Positions 19,400-32,099 of a stretch of 64,000 nt of DNA are shown one piece after another. Under the pieces are notes generated by a model. The model ran no database searches. It was not told the origin of the DNA and was given only the letters and a program-made list of their open reading frames with translations. Where the stretch lies: the NCBI RefSeq assembly GCF_017591435.1, contig NC_059255.1, positions 6,132,748 through 6,196,747 of the forward strand, written 5' to 3'. The stretch's first letter is position 1. Every line of letters starts with the position of its first letter. A program made the position numbers and the translations under genes. Origin of the DNA: Portunus trituberculatus (Eukaryota > Arthropoda > Malacostraca > Decapoda > Portunidae).

Positions 19400-22300
19400 T
19401 CACATTAAATTCTGGTGGAGCAGGGCACCCTCTCTTGTCAGAAAGCTTACTATAGTCCCCTCTATTGGCTCAGAGCTCCTCAACATAAGCTTCTTCATGC
19501 CGAGCTTAAAGTCATGTTTGAGGTCACGGTCCACGCCTCTCGTTGAAATGGTCCGCTGCTGCCTGTGGAGTGTGGACCAGTGGTGTTGTGGTGTTAGTGT
19601 ACGCTCTGGCAAAGGTGTTCTTATCTCTCACTATTTCCATCTCTCATTGCTTTCATTTCTCACTATTTCCATCTCATTGCTTTCATTTCTCAATATTTCT
19701 ATCTCGCACTGCTATTTCCATCCCTCATTCCTTTCATCTCTCATTATCGCACTGCTATTTCCATCCCTCATTCCTTTCATCTCTCATTATTTCCATCTAT
19801 CACTGCTTTCATCTCTCATTGCTATTTCCATCTCCCATTATTTCTATTTATTATTGCTTTCATCTCTCACTGCTATTTTCATGTTTACTTCTTTCATCTC
19901 TCTCTACTATTTTGAAAGGCTAGTGATGTGATGAGGTGGGTTCCCAAGGGTGTTTTTCCTGTTAATCTGTCATTAGAACAGTCTTAAAAACCTGTCACTT
20001 ATTGTTTCTCCGGTTAATAATGCAGAAATCTTGTTAATCTGCCACTAGAACCTCAAAAACACCCTTAAAAACCTGTCACTTACTGTTTCTCTTGTTAATC
20101 TGTCACTAGAACCTTAAAAACAGCCTTAAAAACCTGTCACTTACTGTTTCTCCTGTTAATAATGCAAAAATCTTGTTAATTTGTCACTAGAACCTTAAAA
20201 ACATCCTTGAAAACCAGTATTACTTATTGTTTCTCCTGCTAATAATGTAGAAAACTTGTTACTTTGCCACTAGAATTATAAAAACACCATTGAAAACCTG
20301 ACACTTATTGTTTCTCTTGTAAATAATGTAGAAACCTTGTTAATCTGTCACTAGAACCTTAAAAACCCCACCATTTATTGTTCCTCTTATTGATAATGCA
20401 GAAATCTTGTTAATCTGTTACTAGAACCTTGAAAACACCCTTGAAAACCTGTGTCATTTATTGTTCCTCTTATTAATAATGTAGAAACCTTGTTAATCTG
20501 TTACTAGAACCATAAAAACACCCTTGAAAACCAAGCAACACTTCAATTAAAGCCTTTTCAAAGTAGTAAAAGGTTTGACAGAGCTATCCTACACTTATTC
20601 AATCCTACCATTCAAAACACACACACACACACACACACTTGACATACAACCAAACCAAATATCAACACACATACACATAAACATACCATTTACTTAACCT
20701 CATCAGTTACTGGGATGCATTTTTACCTTGAGATTTGTGTACGAGTACCATTAGACCATTTTATTGACATTAGGAAGGGTCTATGGAGGGCAGAAGATTA
20801 ATAGCCACAGTCAGAAGATTAATAGCCATAGTCTTCACTATTTTAACCCCTTCAGTACTGGGACACATTAATCTTCCCCATAGACCCTTGCAAATGTAAA
20901 CAAAATCTTATCACACCCAAAAATTGATGATAAAAATGCATTCCAGTACTGAAGGTATTAACACAGAGACCACTTACTTATTTCCCTGAGAGATTGGTAT
21001 AATGTCAAGCTGCAGGTTCCCTCCCTCTTTAGTGGCGAGGTACATAAACTCCTCTAAAATGTCCGGAGTGGTGACATAGCTACTGAAGAGGGAGTAGGAG
21101 AAGGCACCTTGTTTCCTGATGATCTGTAGCACCTCCTCAAATGTGCTGCTGTATTTTGGCCACTCATACTGGAACAAGAGCCAGGAGGGAAGATTAGAGA
21201 CTCAGAAATGCTTTGTTCTCTTACCATGGCACAGATGACTAGCTTGGTTCTTGAGAGTGTTTCTGGTGTTGATGATGTAGAAATCTTGTGAATCTTACTA
21301 GAACCATAAAAAAAAAAAAAAAAAACTTGATAATCTGTCACTATAGAACCATAGAAAAACACCCTAAAAACTCATATAATTTAATAAGGACTGTTTTACA
21401 AGGCTACAGATATGACTAGCAGGTTCTTAAGAGTGTTTCTGTCACTAACAAAGTAGAAATCTCATTAATCTGTCACTAGAACCATAAAAAACACCCTTAT
21501 AATTGCTCTTCTCTTTTGCCAAGACTGTTTCTTAAGGCCAGAGAGATGACGAGCTTGATTTTAAAGAGTGTTTCTGCTGTTCATTATGTAGAAATTTTGT
21601 TAACCTTGTTCTCTTGCCATGACTGATTTCCAAGGCTACAAAGATGACTAGCTAGGTTTTTAAGAGTGTTTCTGCAGTTAATAATGAAGAAATCTTGTTA
21701 ACCTGCCATAAAACTCCCTAAAAATACCCTTAAAAACCCCTCAAGACTATTTTCCAAGACCACATATTGTTTTTAAGGACATATTTACAGATACAGCAAC
21801 AGTAAAACAAGCGTCCAACACCACACAAATCAACACACATTATACCACTTCAAAGACCAAAGAGTTTCCAAAGATATTAGTCCAAAATTTACGGGTCACT
21901 GAGGAAAGATAAACAAGCCTGCAATAATAATGAGAGCCAATGAAAGTTTGACCGGAAAAATTAGTACATTTATGCATACTTAGCTTGTCTTCCTATTAAC
22001 CCCTTCAGTACCAGGATGCATTTTCATGTTCATTCTAGTTAGTATTTGGTTATTTTACACAGCTTCAGAAACTCATGTGGAAGATTAAAGGCCACAGTCT
22101 TCACTATTTTAACCCCTTCAGTACTGGGAGACATTATTACCTTAAGATTTGTGTACCATTAGACCATTTTATTGACATTGGGAAGGGTCTATGGAGGTCA
22201 GAAGATGAATGGCCACAGTCATTACTATTTTAACCCCTTCAGGACTGGGACACATTTTTACCTTGAGATTTGTGTACCATAAGACCATTTCATTGACATT

Positions 22301-24484
22301 GGGAAGGGTCTATGGAGGGCAGAAGATGAATGGCCACAGTCTTCACTATTTTAACCCCTTCAGTACTGGGACACATTTTTACCTTGAGATTTGTGTACCA
22401 TTAGACCATTTTATTGACATTAGGAAGGGTCTACGGAGGTCAGAAGATTAATGACAACAGTCTTCACTATTTTAACCCCCCACATGAGTTTCTGAAGCTG
22501 TAGAAAATCACCAAACAGAATGAATATGGAAACTCATCATGCTACTGAAGGGCTTCACTTATCCTACAACAAACCTGCAATAGGGTGATGAGATGACCAA
22601 TGCAGAAGTCATCCATGTGTCTATCCACCACGATACGCTGGCGGAGGCGTGGATGAGGAGCGTGGTGGCAAACTGGAGGCACTGGGGGCGGGTGAGGGCC
22701 AGGACGTGCAGGTGGCGGTGTGTGGGTGGAGCTGTCACTGTCAATTCACTAGTCAGTCCACCCACACCCACCCACCCTGGCAGCTGTCTCACCACCTCCA
22801 GCACTGCCTCGGCCGCACTCTGGGGGAGGAGCAGGGTGACGAAGGCTGAGTTAGGGTGACGTAAGTGTTTGAGATAGTTTTTTTGGGGTAAATAAAAGTA
22901 TGTGAGTGTTTCTATGGTAAATAATCATGTTTTTAAGGTGAAAAAGGGTGAGTTAGGGTGAATAAGTGTTGAAATAAGGGTTTTTTGTGGGTGTATAAAA
23001 GTGCATAAGGCTGTTTTTAGGGTGAGTAAGAGGGAGATACAGTGTTAGGGTGAGGTAGGGTTTAAGAGTTTTTAGGGGTGAATAAAAGAATGTCAAGGTG
23101 TTTTTAGGGTGATGAAAGATGAATAAGGATGAGTAAGGGTGAGTTAGGGTGAATAAAAGCTTGAGAAAACTTTTTTGGGAGTGAATAAAAATACATAAGG
23201 GTGTTTTGGTGTTGAATAATCATGTTTTTAGGGTGAAAAAGGGAGGGTTAGTGTGAAATAGGGTGAATAAGGGTGGGTTAGTGTGAAATAGGGTGAATAA
23301 GGGTGGGTTAGTGTGAAAAAGGGTGAACAGGTATTGGGATAAGGGTTTCTGGGGTGAATAAAAGTACATATGGCTGTTTTTAGGCTGAATAAGGGTGAGA
23401 TAAGGTGAATAAGTGTGGTTTAAGAGTTTTGGAGATGAATAAAAGTATGTGTGGGTGATTTTAGGGTGACGAAAGGTAAATAAGGGTGATAGGGTGAAAG
23501 GGTGAATAAATGTTTGAGATAAGAGTTCCTGGAGGTTAATAAAAGTACGTAAGGGTGTTTTTGGGGCAAATAATCACATTTTTAGGGTGAATAAGGGTGA
23601 GTTAGGGTGAAATAGGGTGAATAGGTATTGAAATAATGCTTTTTGAGGTGAATATTCATGTTTTTAGGGTGACTAAGTGTGAGATAGGGTGAGTTAAGGT
23701 GAATATGTGTTAAGATAATGTTTTTTTTGAGGGGAGATGAGTAAAAATGAATAAAGATGTTTTCAGGGTGCCTTTTGAAATAGTGTTTGAAAATACGAAT
23801 CAGACACACACACGTACAGACCAGCCAGACACACACACGTACAGACAAGTTATTAAGAGCGTAGAAGACCGAGGCCAGCTTGAGGTTAGTGCTGATGAAG
23901 GCGGTGGGTTGCATGGAGGTGTGGCGCTGGGTGAGTGTGTGCCGCAGGTCCACTGCAGCCTCCGCCAGCCGGCCCTGGTAGATCAGCACATCCACAGTGA
24001 AAACCCGCAGCCACCACCACAGATCCGACCCAAGGCTCTCCAGCAAACGCACAAACTCTGCCGATTAGAATTAAGATTAGGTTAGGTTAGGATGGGATGG
24101 GTTGGGTTAGGTTAGGTTGGGTTAGTTTAGGTTAGGTTCACAACTGAGTATAGGTTAGGTTAGGCAAGGTTGGGTTCCTTTAGGCTACATTAAAAAAAAA
24201 AAACTGGGTTAGGTAAGGTTGAGTTAAATTAAGTTAGGGTTAGTTAGTTCTGGCAGTGTTGAGGTAAATGAGGTTTGGTTCTGGTATGGATCAGGTTTAG
24301 TTAGGTTAGGCTGAATTAGGATATTATCAAAAAATTATAGAAGAGTTATTACCAATTAGCATAGTTTTCCTGGGGGGTTAAAATGTTGTAGGTCTGGCTG
24401 GCTCAGTTCAGAAGACCATTGAAAAGGAGGGAAGGAAGAAAGGGAGAGGAGAGAGAACGGAAATAAATCACTAGCTAAAACACA

Positions 24485-24562
<78 letters not shown>

Positions 24563-24625
24563 AAAAGGAATCAAAACGACGCTTAGAGAAAGAAATAAAA
24601 ACAAAGAAAAGGAAGAAAAAAATAG

Positions 24626-24706
<81 letters not shown>

Positions 24707-25124
24707 ACTACACACACACACACACACTCACCAGCTCGTAACTGTTCATATGACTTTAAAATATCCCAACATTTAATTGCAGTTGTCAGTGCTTGCGAGA
24801 GTCCACCAGCCGCTATACCCCTGTGCACCCACCCCCAGGCCCCCCACCACAGCAGGGGGGCCGGGCGGGGCGGGGCGGCTGACGGTAATGATGGGGATGG
24901 TGGGGTCGTCGTCCACAGAGGGTCTGGGGCGCTTGGGGGGGACCACTAAGCTTGGTTCTAATGGTTCGGTCTCTGGGTGGATGAAGGCTTCCACTAATGT
25001 CATTGGAGGGCTGGAGGTGGTGGTGGTCTCTGTGGTGGAGGAGGTAGTGGTAGTGGTAGTGGTAGTAGTAGTAGTAGAAAAACTTTAAAATAAACTAATC
25101 AAAACAAGAAAAAGTAAATTATAA

Positions 25125-25163
<39 letters not shown>

Positions 25164-25798
25164 AACAACACCTTGATTGAAGTCTGGATAGAGTCTCTTG
25201 GTGTAGTCCATAAGTGCGTGGAGGAAGATGGTGAGGGTGGTGTACAGTACCTCCCTCACATCCTCCCCTCCCTCTCCCTTCGGGCCCCCCAGGCGTGCGC
25301 CCCCTCTATCAAGTTCTGTATGCGCTGTAGGATCACTTCTCGGTTGCTGTGGGGAGAATGAGAGACGGGGAGATGGTGAGAGGGAGAGGGTGACAAAAAG
25401 GAGAGGAGGGTGAGAGAAGAGAGAGGGAGAGAGTGAGAAAGAGTGACAAAAAGGGTAGAAGGATGAGAGAGAAGAGATAGAGAGAGAGAGATGGTGAGAG
25501 AAAGGAGAGGGAGAGGGTGAGAAAGTCACAAAAAGGGGAGGAGGGTCCACCAGCCAGCCAGCAAATCCACCAGTCAACCAACCAGCCAGTCAGCCAGTCA
25601 ACCAGTCCACCAGCCAGACCATACATCCAGCTTACCTTGTGCTCTGGAACCCTTTAACCAGGTCCCAGCCAAGGTTCCAGCCAATCAGCTGTACAACTGT
25701 GAAGAGCTGCTGCCAGGGGTCCTCAATCTTGCTGTCCCCATCCATCACTCCCTGGAAGACTGGACTCGTAAGAATGGAAACTTTGCTGGGAGAAATTG

Positions 25799-25861
<63 letters not shown>

Positions 25862-25942
25862 CTCTTTCTCTATCTCTCTCTAAGTGTTTGTTTTGTATCT
25901 CATTTCCCCTCCTCCTTCTTAGAGAGTAATTTCTAGTTGTTG

Positions 25943-26002
<60 letters not shown>

Positions 26003-26082
26003 AACTCTGGAGGGCACAGTGACAAAGGTGCATAGAACTCAATTTAAGTTAGGTTAGCTTAGGTTACATTAGGTTAGGTGTG

Positions 26083-26141
<59 letters not shown>

Positions 26142-29100
26142 CTCTCTCTCTCTCTCTCTGACCTGCAAGACTCTGGAGGGTGTGGTGACGTAGGTAATGT
26201 AGAACTCAATGGCACGGGACAGCAGGTTGTGGAGTGTTTTTGGCCGCACCTCCAGCCCTTGTGTTTGTAGCAGGCGTGGCAGCAACTCACACACTGCAAC
26301 GACACACATCTCTCTCTCCCCCTTCATCGCCAGGACACACTATCTCTCTCTCTCTCTCTCTCTCCTTCACAACACAATGACACACACCATCTCTCTCTCC
26401 CTTGACACTACGACACACTGCTTCTCTCTATTATCTATTATTATTACCTATTTCAACTCACCCAACACACTCAAAAACACCAACAAATACTCTTAATATT
26501 CACCCGACAAGCTCAAAAGCACCCATAGCCACTCCTACCATTATATTCACCCAACATACTCATAATTTTCTATTTTCACCCACCCAACATGCTCAAGACA
26601 CCCACAAACACAATTAAAATACCTATTTTCACTCACCCAACACTCAAAACACACCCGGAACTGCTCCTACCATTACATTCACATGACAAGCACTTATTTT
26701 TTACTGTCATCCACCCAACACACTTAAAAACACCCACAAACACTCTTAATATCCATTTTCACTCACCCAACACCCTCAAAACACACTTATTATGACAGCC
26801 ACTTTTCAAACACTCTCATTCTGTACTGTCACTCAACCAACACACTCAAAAACACCCACAAACACACTTAATATCCACTTTCAATCACCAAACACCCTCT
26901 ACACCCAGAACCACATTCACCCGACAAACGCTCACTCTGAAAGGGCCTAAACAAAACTCCTCACTCACACACATACAATCTTCACGCTAAATAGAACTTG
27001 TATTATGAACCTGACAGGCACCTTTTGACTATCATCTGCTCAGCTAATGTAGAGACTAGCACCTCAATGGGTACTTTTTCTTATGGTACTCACCCAGCAT
27101 GCGTCTGAAAGGGTTGAGCGGCGTGGGACAATGCTTCTCCGCAGCGATGAGGCTCTCCACTAACTGAAGCTGCCAGAACACACACAGGGTAATGAATTAA
27201 TACACAGTAAATACATACATGGCTATATTGCAAGTCATACTACTACTACTACTACTACTGCTACTGCTGCTGCTACTTAATGATGATGACAGTAGTAGTA
27301 GTAGTAGTAGCAGCAACATACACCAAATAAATACAAACAAACAGGCATATATCTCACTCTTAACCAGTGTGTGTGTGTGTGTGTGTTACCCCATGGTGTG
27401 CGGTGCTCTCTGGAAAGGTGGTGGTGAGGAGCAGCATGAGTCGGCATCTGGTCATAGTGTCCTGGGACCGCTCTGCCGCTGCTGCCACCATGCTGTGCTG
27501 CACATCTGGGGGGGGGAGGGGAGGATAACTGGGTGAGTAAGGGGATAATGTGGGTTAGTGTATGTGTATGGGGGGAGGGAATAATGGGGAGGGGGTGTAT
27601 GGAGTTAATGGAGGGAGATCTATTGGGGGTAAGAAGTAATAGTGTGTATGGACTTAATGTGGTATGTATGGGCAGTAATGGAGTGTATATGGAGAGTAGT
27701 AAATAATGGGGAGTGTGTATGGGGGTAATGGGAAGAGTATATAGGGGGTAGAAAGTAATAGAGTGTGTGTATGGACGTAATGTGGTATGCATGGGCAGTA
27801 ATAGTGTAATGGGGGTGTAACTGGGAGTAGTAAGTAATGGGGAGTGTGTTTTGGGAGTAATGGGGTGTGTATGGGGTAATGGGGGTGTGTATGAGGGGTA
27901 ATGGGAGTATGTATGGTGGGTAATGGGAGATAATGGGGCTATAGAGTAATGGGGTGTATATGGGAGAAGTAATGGGGTGTGTATGATGGGGTAATGGAGG
28001 TGTGTATGGGACAGTAATGGATGTATGGATGTATATTTCCTTCAATAGGTAAGCATTGACCATTAACTTTACCATCACCCTACACACCCTGTCACCCTAT
28101 CTCACCCTTGGGCAGCATATTGAAGAGGTAGGTGAGGAAGGAAGTGTGTGAGTCTGGGGTGCTCTGACGCAGTGCTACCATTATGCTCTCCACTTCCTGC
28201 CACAGCACCGGTTCGTGGGGAAACTCCCGCAGCCTGGTGGAGAAAGAGGTGGAGTATGTGGAATATTGGAGAAGAGGTGGATTAGTGGTGGCAGAAGTGG
28301 AACAGTGAAGAGGTACAGTATTGGTGGAGAAGGTGGAATAGTGGAGAAGAGGTGGAGGAAGTGGAGTAGTGGTGGAAATGGAATAGTGGAGAGGTGGAAC
28401 AGTGGTGGATGAATAGGAAAGGATTAGGTGTGTAGGTGGATAGATTAGAAAGAGATAGAATAGTGGTTCATGAGACAATTTTATTATGATTAAGAGGTGG
28501 AATATATGTGGAAGAGGTGGAATAGTGGATAGAAAAGGTGTGTGTGTGTGTGTGTGCATGTGGATTGGATAGATATGGGTGGACAGCAGTGTTTTGATGA
28601 TTACGAGACAGAGAATAACGATTTGAGACAATTTTGATGATAAAAATGTGGAATACATGTGGAGGAGATGGAGAAAAGGATAGAACAAGTACATGAATAA
28701 TTGGATGAGACATAAGTGGATAGAACAGTAATTTACGAGAATAGTAAAAAAAAAATAATAATAACAATAATAGTCCACGCAACTCACATGATTCCGAGAC
28801 ATTTTGCAGCTTCCTTTACATTTTTCGCTGATTTTTCTGTCTGGTACACTTCAAACTGCAAGAATATACAAGTAAGTGTGAGATAAATGTCCAAATACCT
28901 CCCTCTATGTCTCGTCCTATCTCTCCTTAGCCTGTCTAGTGGTAACAGGGTGTAGTGGAAGTTATTGAGGTTTTTAAGGGTGTTTTTTTGTGGTTCTATA
29001 ATTTGACGGGGTGTAGTATGGGGGGTTTTAAGGGTGTTTTTGTGGTTCTATAGTCTGACAGGGTGTAGTGGGAATTATTGGGGTTTTCAAGGGTGTTTTT

Positions 29101-30025
29101 TGTGGTTCAGTTTGACAAGATGTAGTGGGAATTATTGGGGTTTTCAAGGGTGTTTGTGTGGTTCTATAGTCTGACAGGGTGTAGTGGAAGTTATTGGGGT
29201 TTTTAAGGGTGTTTTTGTGGTTCTATAGTTTGACAGGGTGTAGTGGAAGTTATGGTGGTTTTTAAGGGTGTTTTTTGTGGTTCAGTTTGACAAGGTGTAG
29301 TGGGAATTATTGGGGTTTTCAAGGGTGTTTTTGTGGTTCTATAGTCTGACAGGGTGTAGTGGAAGTTATTGGGGTTTTTAAGGGTGTTTTTGTGGTTCTA
29401 TAGTCTGACAGGGTGTAGTGGAAGTTATTGGGGTTTTCAAGGGTGTTTTTTGTGGTTCAGTTTGACAGGGTGTAGTGGAAGTTATTGGGGTTTTTAAGGG
29501 TGTTTTTGTGGTTCTATAGTTTGACAGGGTGTAGTGGAAGTTGTTAGGGTTTTTAAGGGTGTTTTAGTGGTTCTATAATTAATGAGGTTTCTAAGAGTGT
29601 TTTTGTGGTTTTATAGGCTTTAGTGATAGAACACACACACACACACTAATAGCAAGTCTCTGTCCCCCAAAGGCAATGCATATTTTGAATCTATACAAAA
29701 CAGATTATTTATCATTATCACTATCATTACAAACACACACACACACACACACACACCATAAAACACAAACAAGGTACACAATTAGATAGATTAAAATAAA
29801 CAAATAAATAAACAGACACCAACACACTATCTCTCAATTTTTTCTTTTCCTTCCTTCCCCCCTCTCTCTCTCTCTCACCTGAATACCAAAGTTCTTCGGG
29901 AATAGAGCCTGCGCGGTGATCATCCAGCACTTGGCGGCGCAGGGGTCCGTGGCATGGCGCTCCTTGGCCCGGTGAATCAAGTACTCCTCATCCGTCAGGT
30001 GGCTCAGTTCCTTGTCCGGCGTCAT
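19400..30025 (-). CDS. INTS10: Integrator complex subunit 10, 13 coding exons
   Basis: INTS10 belongs to the accessory arm of Integrator, the nuclear RNA polymerase II complex that cleaves snRNA and other nascent transcripts. Exons in order are 30025-29879, 28855-28788, 28233-28106, 27505-27390, 27169-27094, 26293-26163, 25751-25636, 25346-25172, 25029-24732, 24057-23843, 22819-22575, 21168-20978 and 19562-19400, all with GT-AG junctions and matching phases once three frame breaks are allowed. About 689 residues result; human has 710. Diagnostic stretches are KCWMITAQALFPKNFGIQ, HEPVLWQEVE, RAIEFYITYVTTPSR, WWWLRVFTVDVLIYQG, HMDDFCIGHLITLLQ and TPDILEEFMYLATKEGG. Frame breaks lie in exon 8 (25284-25304, one base short), exon 9 (24824-24880, GC-rich, one base extra or two short) and exon 11 (22645-22649, one base short). 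An acceptor just before the ATG (30029) implies a non-coding 5' exon, which I could not place. Confidence 0.95.
19620..19915. repeat. CT-rich minisatellite
   Basis: Degenerate repeats of tttcatctctcattatttcc and gctatttccatctctcatt in INTS10 intron 12, close to the last exon's acceptor. Confidence 0.85.
19940..20560 (+). repeat. Array of a dispersed repeat (gcagaaatcttgttaatctg core)
   Basis: About seven copies of a unit of roughly 85-90 bp: ttgttaatctgtcactagaa, ccttaaaaacacccttaaaa and a tcacttattgtttctcctgt block. The reverse complement of the same core forms arrays at 28950-29620 and 48690-49500, and single copies lie near 21240-21770, 41600, 43850, 53350-53640, 54240 and 56170. Confidence 0.85.
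20697..20962. mobile_element. Dispersed element with TTAACCCCTTCAGTAC-type ends, copy 3
   Basis: Starts near ttaacctcatcagttactgg and ends gtactgaaggtattaac, with core words ttgagatttgtgtac and gaccattttattgacatt. It lies just beyond the donor of INTS10 exon 12. Confidence 0.6.
21998..22556. mobile_element. Dispersed element with TTAACCCCTTCAGTAC-type ends, copy 4, most complete
   Basis: The left arm (attaaccccttcagtacc to cagcttcagaaactcatgtgg, 21997-22080) and the right arm (ccacatgagtttctgaagctg to tgctactgaaggg, 22477-22553) are inverted copies of each other. Between them are three tandem units of about 118 bp. It is located in INTS10 intron 11, ending close to the exon 11 donor. Confidence 0.7.
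22845..23760. repeat. GGGTGA-rich satellite in INTS10 intron 10
   Basis: Irregular repeats of tagggtgaataagggtgag and gtgtttttagggtga. The word set is that of 8425-9680. The array begins within a few bases of the exon 11 acceptor. Confidence 0.85.
23800..23850 (-). repeat. Duplicated 5' splice site of INTS10 exon 10
   Basis: On the gene strand the exon ends TTGTCT|gtacgtgtgtgtgtctg, and the block tctgtacgtgtgtgtgtctg is repeated once more about 28 bp into the intron. Confidence 0.7.
24062..24330. repeat. TTAGG-like pentanucleotide array
   Basis: Degenerate ggttaggttaggatggg words with an internal A-run, in INTS10 intron 9 next to the exon 10 acceptor. Confidence 0.8.
24488..24704. repeat. 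Two (GA)n microsatellites
   Basis: Pure ga runs at about 24490-24560 and 24630-24704, separated by about 70 bp of A-rich sequence, followed by (AC)n that abuts the donor of INTS10 exon 9. Confidence 0.95.
25350..25625. repeat. AG-rich and ccagccagtca repeats
   Basis: Gagagggagagggtga words to 25540, then ccagccagccagcaaatcc-type repeats that begin right after the donor of INTS10 exon 7. Confidence 0.8.
25801..26158. repeat. (GT)n, (CT)n, TTAGG-like and (GT)n blocks in INTS10 intron 6
   Basis: (GT)n at 25801-25860, (CT)n at 25950-25998, a short ttaggttaggtt block near 26045-26078, (GT)n at 26086-26140 and (CT)n to 26158. The exon relic at 25999-26044 lies between them. Confidence 0.95.
25999..26044 (-). 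pseudogene. Relic copy of the 3' end of INTS10 exon 6
   Basis: The plus-strand block gcaaaactctggaggg to catagaactcaat matches the true exon end at 26165-26210 (gcaagactctggaggg to gtagaactcaat) at about 37 of 46 positions, with one base missing. It lies 160-170 bp downstream in the intron and its donor is destroyed. It is not expected to be coding. Confidence 0.8.
26300..26990. repeat. Degenerate AC-rich minisatellite
   Basis: Words such as cacccaacacactcaaaaac and cacccacaaacac repeat irregularly throughout INTS10 intron 5. Confidence 0.75.
27540..28030. repeat. gtaatggggtgtgtatggg minisatellite
   Basis: Irregular repeats of about 20-30 bp in INTS10 intron 3. Open frames on the opposite strand are artefacts. 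Confidence 0.8.
28235..28740. repeat. ggtggaatagtggagaag minisatellite and related A/G-rich sequence
   Basis: Short degenerate repeats to about 28400, then diverged copies containing ggtggaatagtgg and gagacaattttgatgat, in INTS10 intron 2. Confidence 0.7.
28950..29620 (-). repeat. About 60-bp tandem array of the dispersed repeat, inverted
   Basis: About eleven copies of gacagggtgtagtggaagtt, attggggtttttaagggtg and tttttgtggttctatagtt. The part aagggtgtttttgtggttcta is the reverse complement of the core at 19940-20560. Confidence 0.9.
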
Positions 30026-30031
30026 GACCTG

Positions 30032-30035
<4 letters not shown>

Positions 30036-30080
<45 letters not shown>
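30036..30080. repeat. (GA)n microsatellite at the INTS10 exon 1 acceptor
   Basis: A pure ga run. On the gene strand it reads (CT)n and forms the polypyrimidine tract directly before ccacag at 30029. Confidence 0.9.
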
Positions 30081-30085
<5 letters not shown>

Positions 30086-30469
30086 GTGAAAAGAAAACAG
30101 AGGTAAGGGAGAGGGGAGAAGATAAACATTGGAGAGACAGAGAGAGAGAGGGGGGTCAGTCATTCGGCGTCTCTTAACTTACACCCCGCCCCTAGCCCCT
30201 AGCCCCCAAGCCCCGACTATACCAGCTACAGTACGTTATAACAGACCAGACATCACATCAATTAAATCACACACACACACACACACACACAAGTAAGGCA
30301 CCACTCACCACTCACCAGTCAGTGTTTGTTTACATCTGAGCTGCGCCACAATATTCCCACTAGGCAACTGACTCACCACTCATGAACACACCCACATGCA
30401 AAACAAGCACCAATCTCGCAGCTCAAATACTCAAATTAATTCTATATATTCACGCTGTCTGTATAATCT

Positions 30470-30859
30470 CATCAAAACATGACATTATATCATGTAATAA
30501 GAACAATACTAACTTTGCCCTCACTCGTTGTCATACCATTACTTAATAAACGTGAGAACAAACATTTACTACCAAGGAAAACACAGAATAAAAACAATAA
30601 AAATAGAGAAGCAAAATCAATATACATTTAGCCTACATATATGAAGACAAGGAGAATGAGGAGCAATGATTATTTTGCCCTAGTAGTGTTTCATCCCAGC
30701 TGGACACACCACACTGGCCCGGCTGGCTGTCCTGTGTCTGCTAAGAAGGACACATTTATAACCCGCTGTGCTACACGTGAGGGGCAGCAGGCGGCGCAGA
30801 CACACGCACACACACACCACCATGCCCAGGAGAGGAGGATTTGCCCCCAGAGCGCCGCC
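30470..30859 (+). promoter_or_regulatory. Second copy of the CHCHD2/10-like promoter and first exon
   Basis: The stretch is similar to 33310-33707: it shares taataagaacaatactaact, the tattttgccctagtagtg block, an acacgtga motif and the (CA)-rich leader before the ATG. The ATG at 30822 opens MPRRGGFAPRAPP and the exon ends CC|gtgagt at 30859, the same length and phase 2 as the downstream exon 1 (MPRRGAAAPRPPP, CC|gtaaat). It can therefore splice in frame to exon 2 at 34486. It may be an alternative promoter and first exon or a relic. It lies head-to-head with INTS10, about 800 bp from that gene's start. Confidence 0.75.
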
Positions 30860-31118
30860 GTGAGTCATTAGTGAAGTGTTTATGTGATTCTAGTAATCTC
30901 TGCATAGTTGTTTTGATATTGTGTGTCTGTGTGTCACTACTGGTGGGTCTCCCGGTGCCTGCAAATATTGTGTGTTATTCTTTACTAGTCTATCATAACT
31001 GGATGGGCAGCGCATCAGCAGATATAGCAGCGGCAGTAGTAACAAATGGAGAGAGAGGGAGAGAAAAAAAAAAAAATCGTCAAGGCGGTCGCCAGGGAGA
31101 GCAGAGATAAACACTTTG

Positions 31119-31120
<2 letters not shown>

Positions 31121-31178
<58 letters not shown>

Positions 31179-31275
31179 GGCCAGCTAGCAACCCACCTAG
31201 CCCCACATCCTCCGGCCAGGAGCGGATCTGGGTCTGTGTCCCCCCCAGTAGGCTTCCCCCTTGATGACGAAAGGC

Positions 31276-31336
<61 letters not shown>

Positions 31337-31420
31337 CCATCCACCCACCACACCCTCGGGCCTGGAGCGGGATGTGGGTCTGGGTCCAGCCGGGGGTCGC
31401 CCCCCTTGATGACGTCACTT
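31121..31420. repeat. Tandem duplication, each half ending in a CRE-like site, with two (AC)n blocks
   Basis: (AC)n at 31121-31174 and 31278-31335 are each followed by a similar block of about 80-105 bp: gagcggatctgggtctgtgt then cccttgatgacg, and gagcgggatgtgggtctggg then cccttgatgacgtcac. Only the second has the full TGACGTCA palindrome (31408-31415). Confidence 0.8.
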
Positions 31421-32099
31421 ATATACGTAACGCAAACCATTTTGAAAATGAGGATTCCCAAAAAGGCAGCTGGACACCGCTAATATATAAATTCTGACTT
31501 GTTACCAATCAAAACTAACTCCTAAAATATAAAAATATTACCGGAATGAGGAATAATGAAAATATTTCAAAAAACACAATAAATAAAGTGTTAACACTTC
31601 GACATGCTTAAAAACAATTCCAAAGTCCACCAATTTCCTTCAACAGGATTGATAACGCTTTTCAAAAATTATAACCATCATTTCAAAATATCAAAACCCG
31701 CCAACACGCTCAATTAGAAAAATAAATATTTAAAAAATGACGTTGTTTAACATTTTAACACGGCTACAAATCACTCTTACAGTCCACATATTCCACTTAT
31801 CAGGAGCCTTTCACACTTTTTCCATCATCAACCTTTCTTGGAAAACACAAACGCTTCGCTACAACCTCAAATAAAAAATCACTCACAGCGGGGGGAAAAA
31901 TTTTAGCGTATTTTCGCCCTCTCATCTGAGTCCCAAACACACTCTAAATCACCGCACTTCACTCAACTCAGGCATGGAACACACGCAAAACACGACTAAA
32001 TATATGCAGAAAGCATAAAATCTGACTTGGGAGGCAAAATAAATGAAATAAGGAAAATGGAAATATATGAACTGTGAAGACGGGTGCAGGCTGGGAGTT

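Noticed and set aside
24824..24886. A 63-bp mini-intron in INTS10 exon 9 to explain the frame change
   Set aside because: The only GT-AG pair seen (gtcagc to gcacag) is 63 bp, a multiple of three, so removing it would not correct the frame, and the donor is weak.
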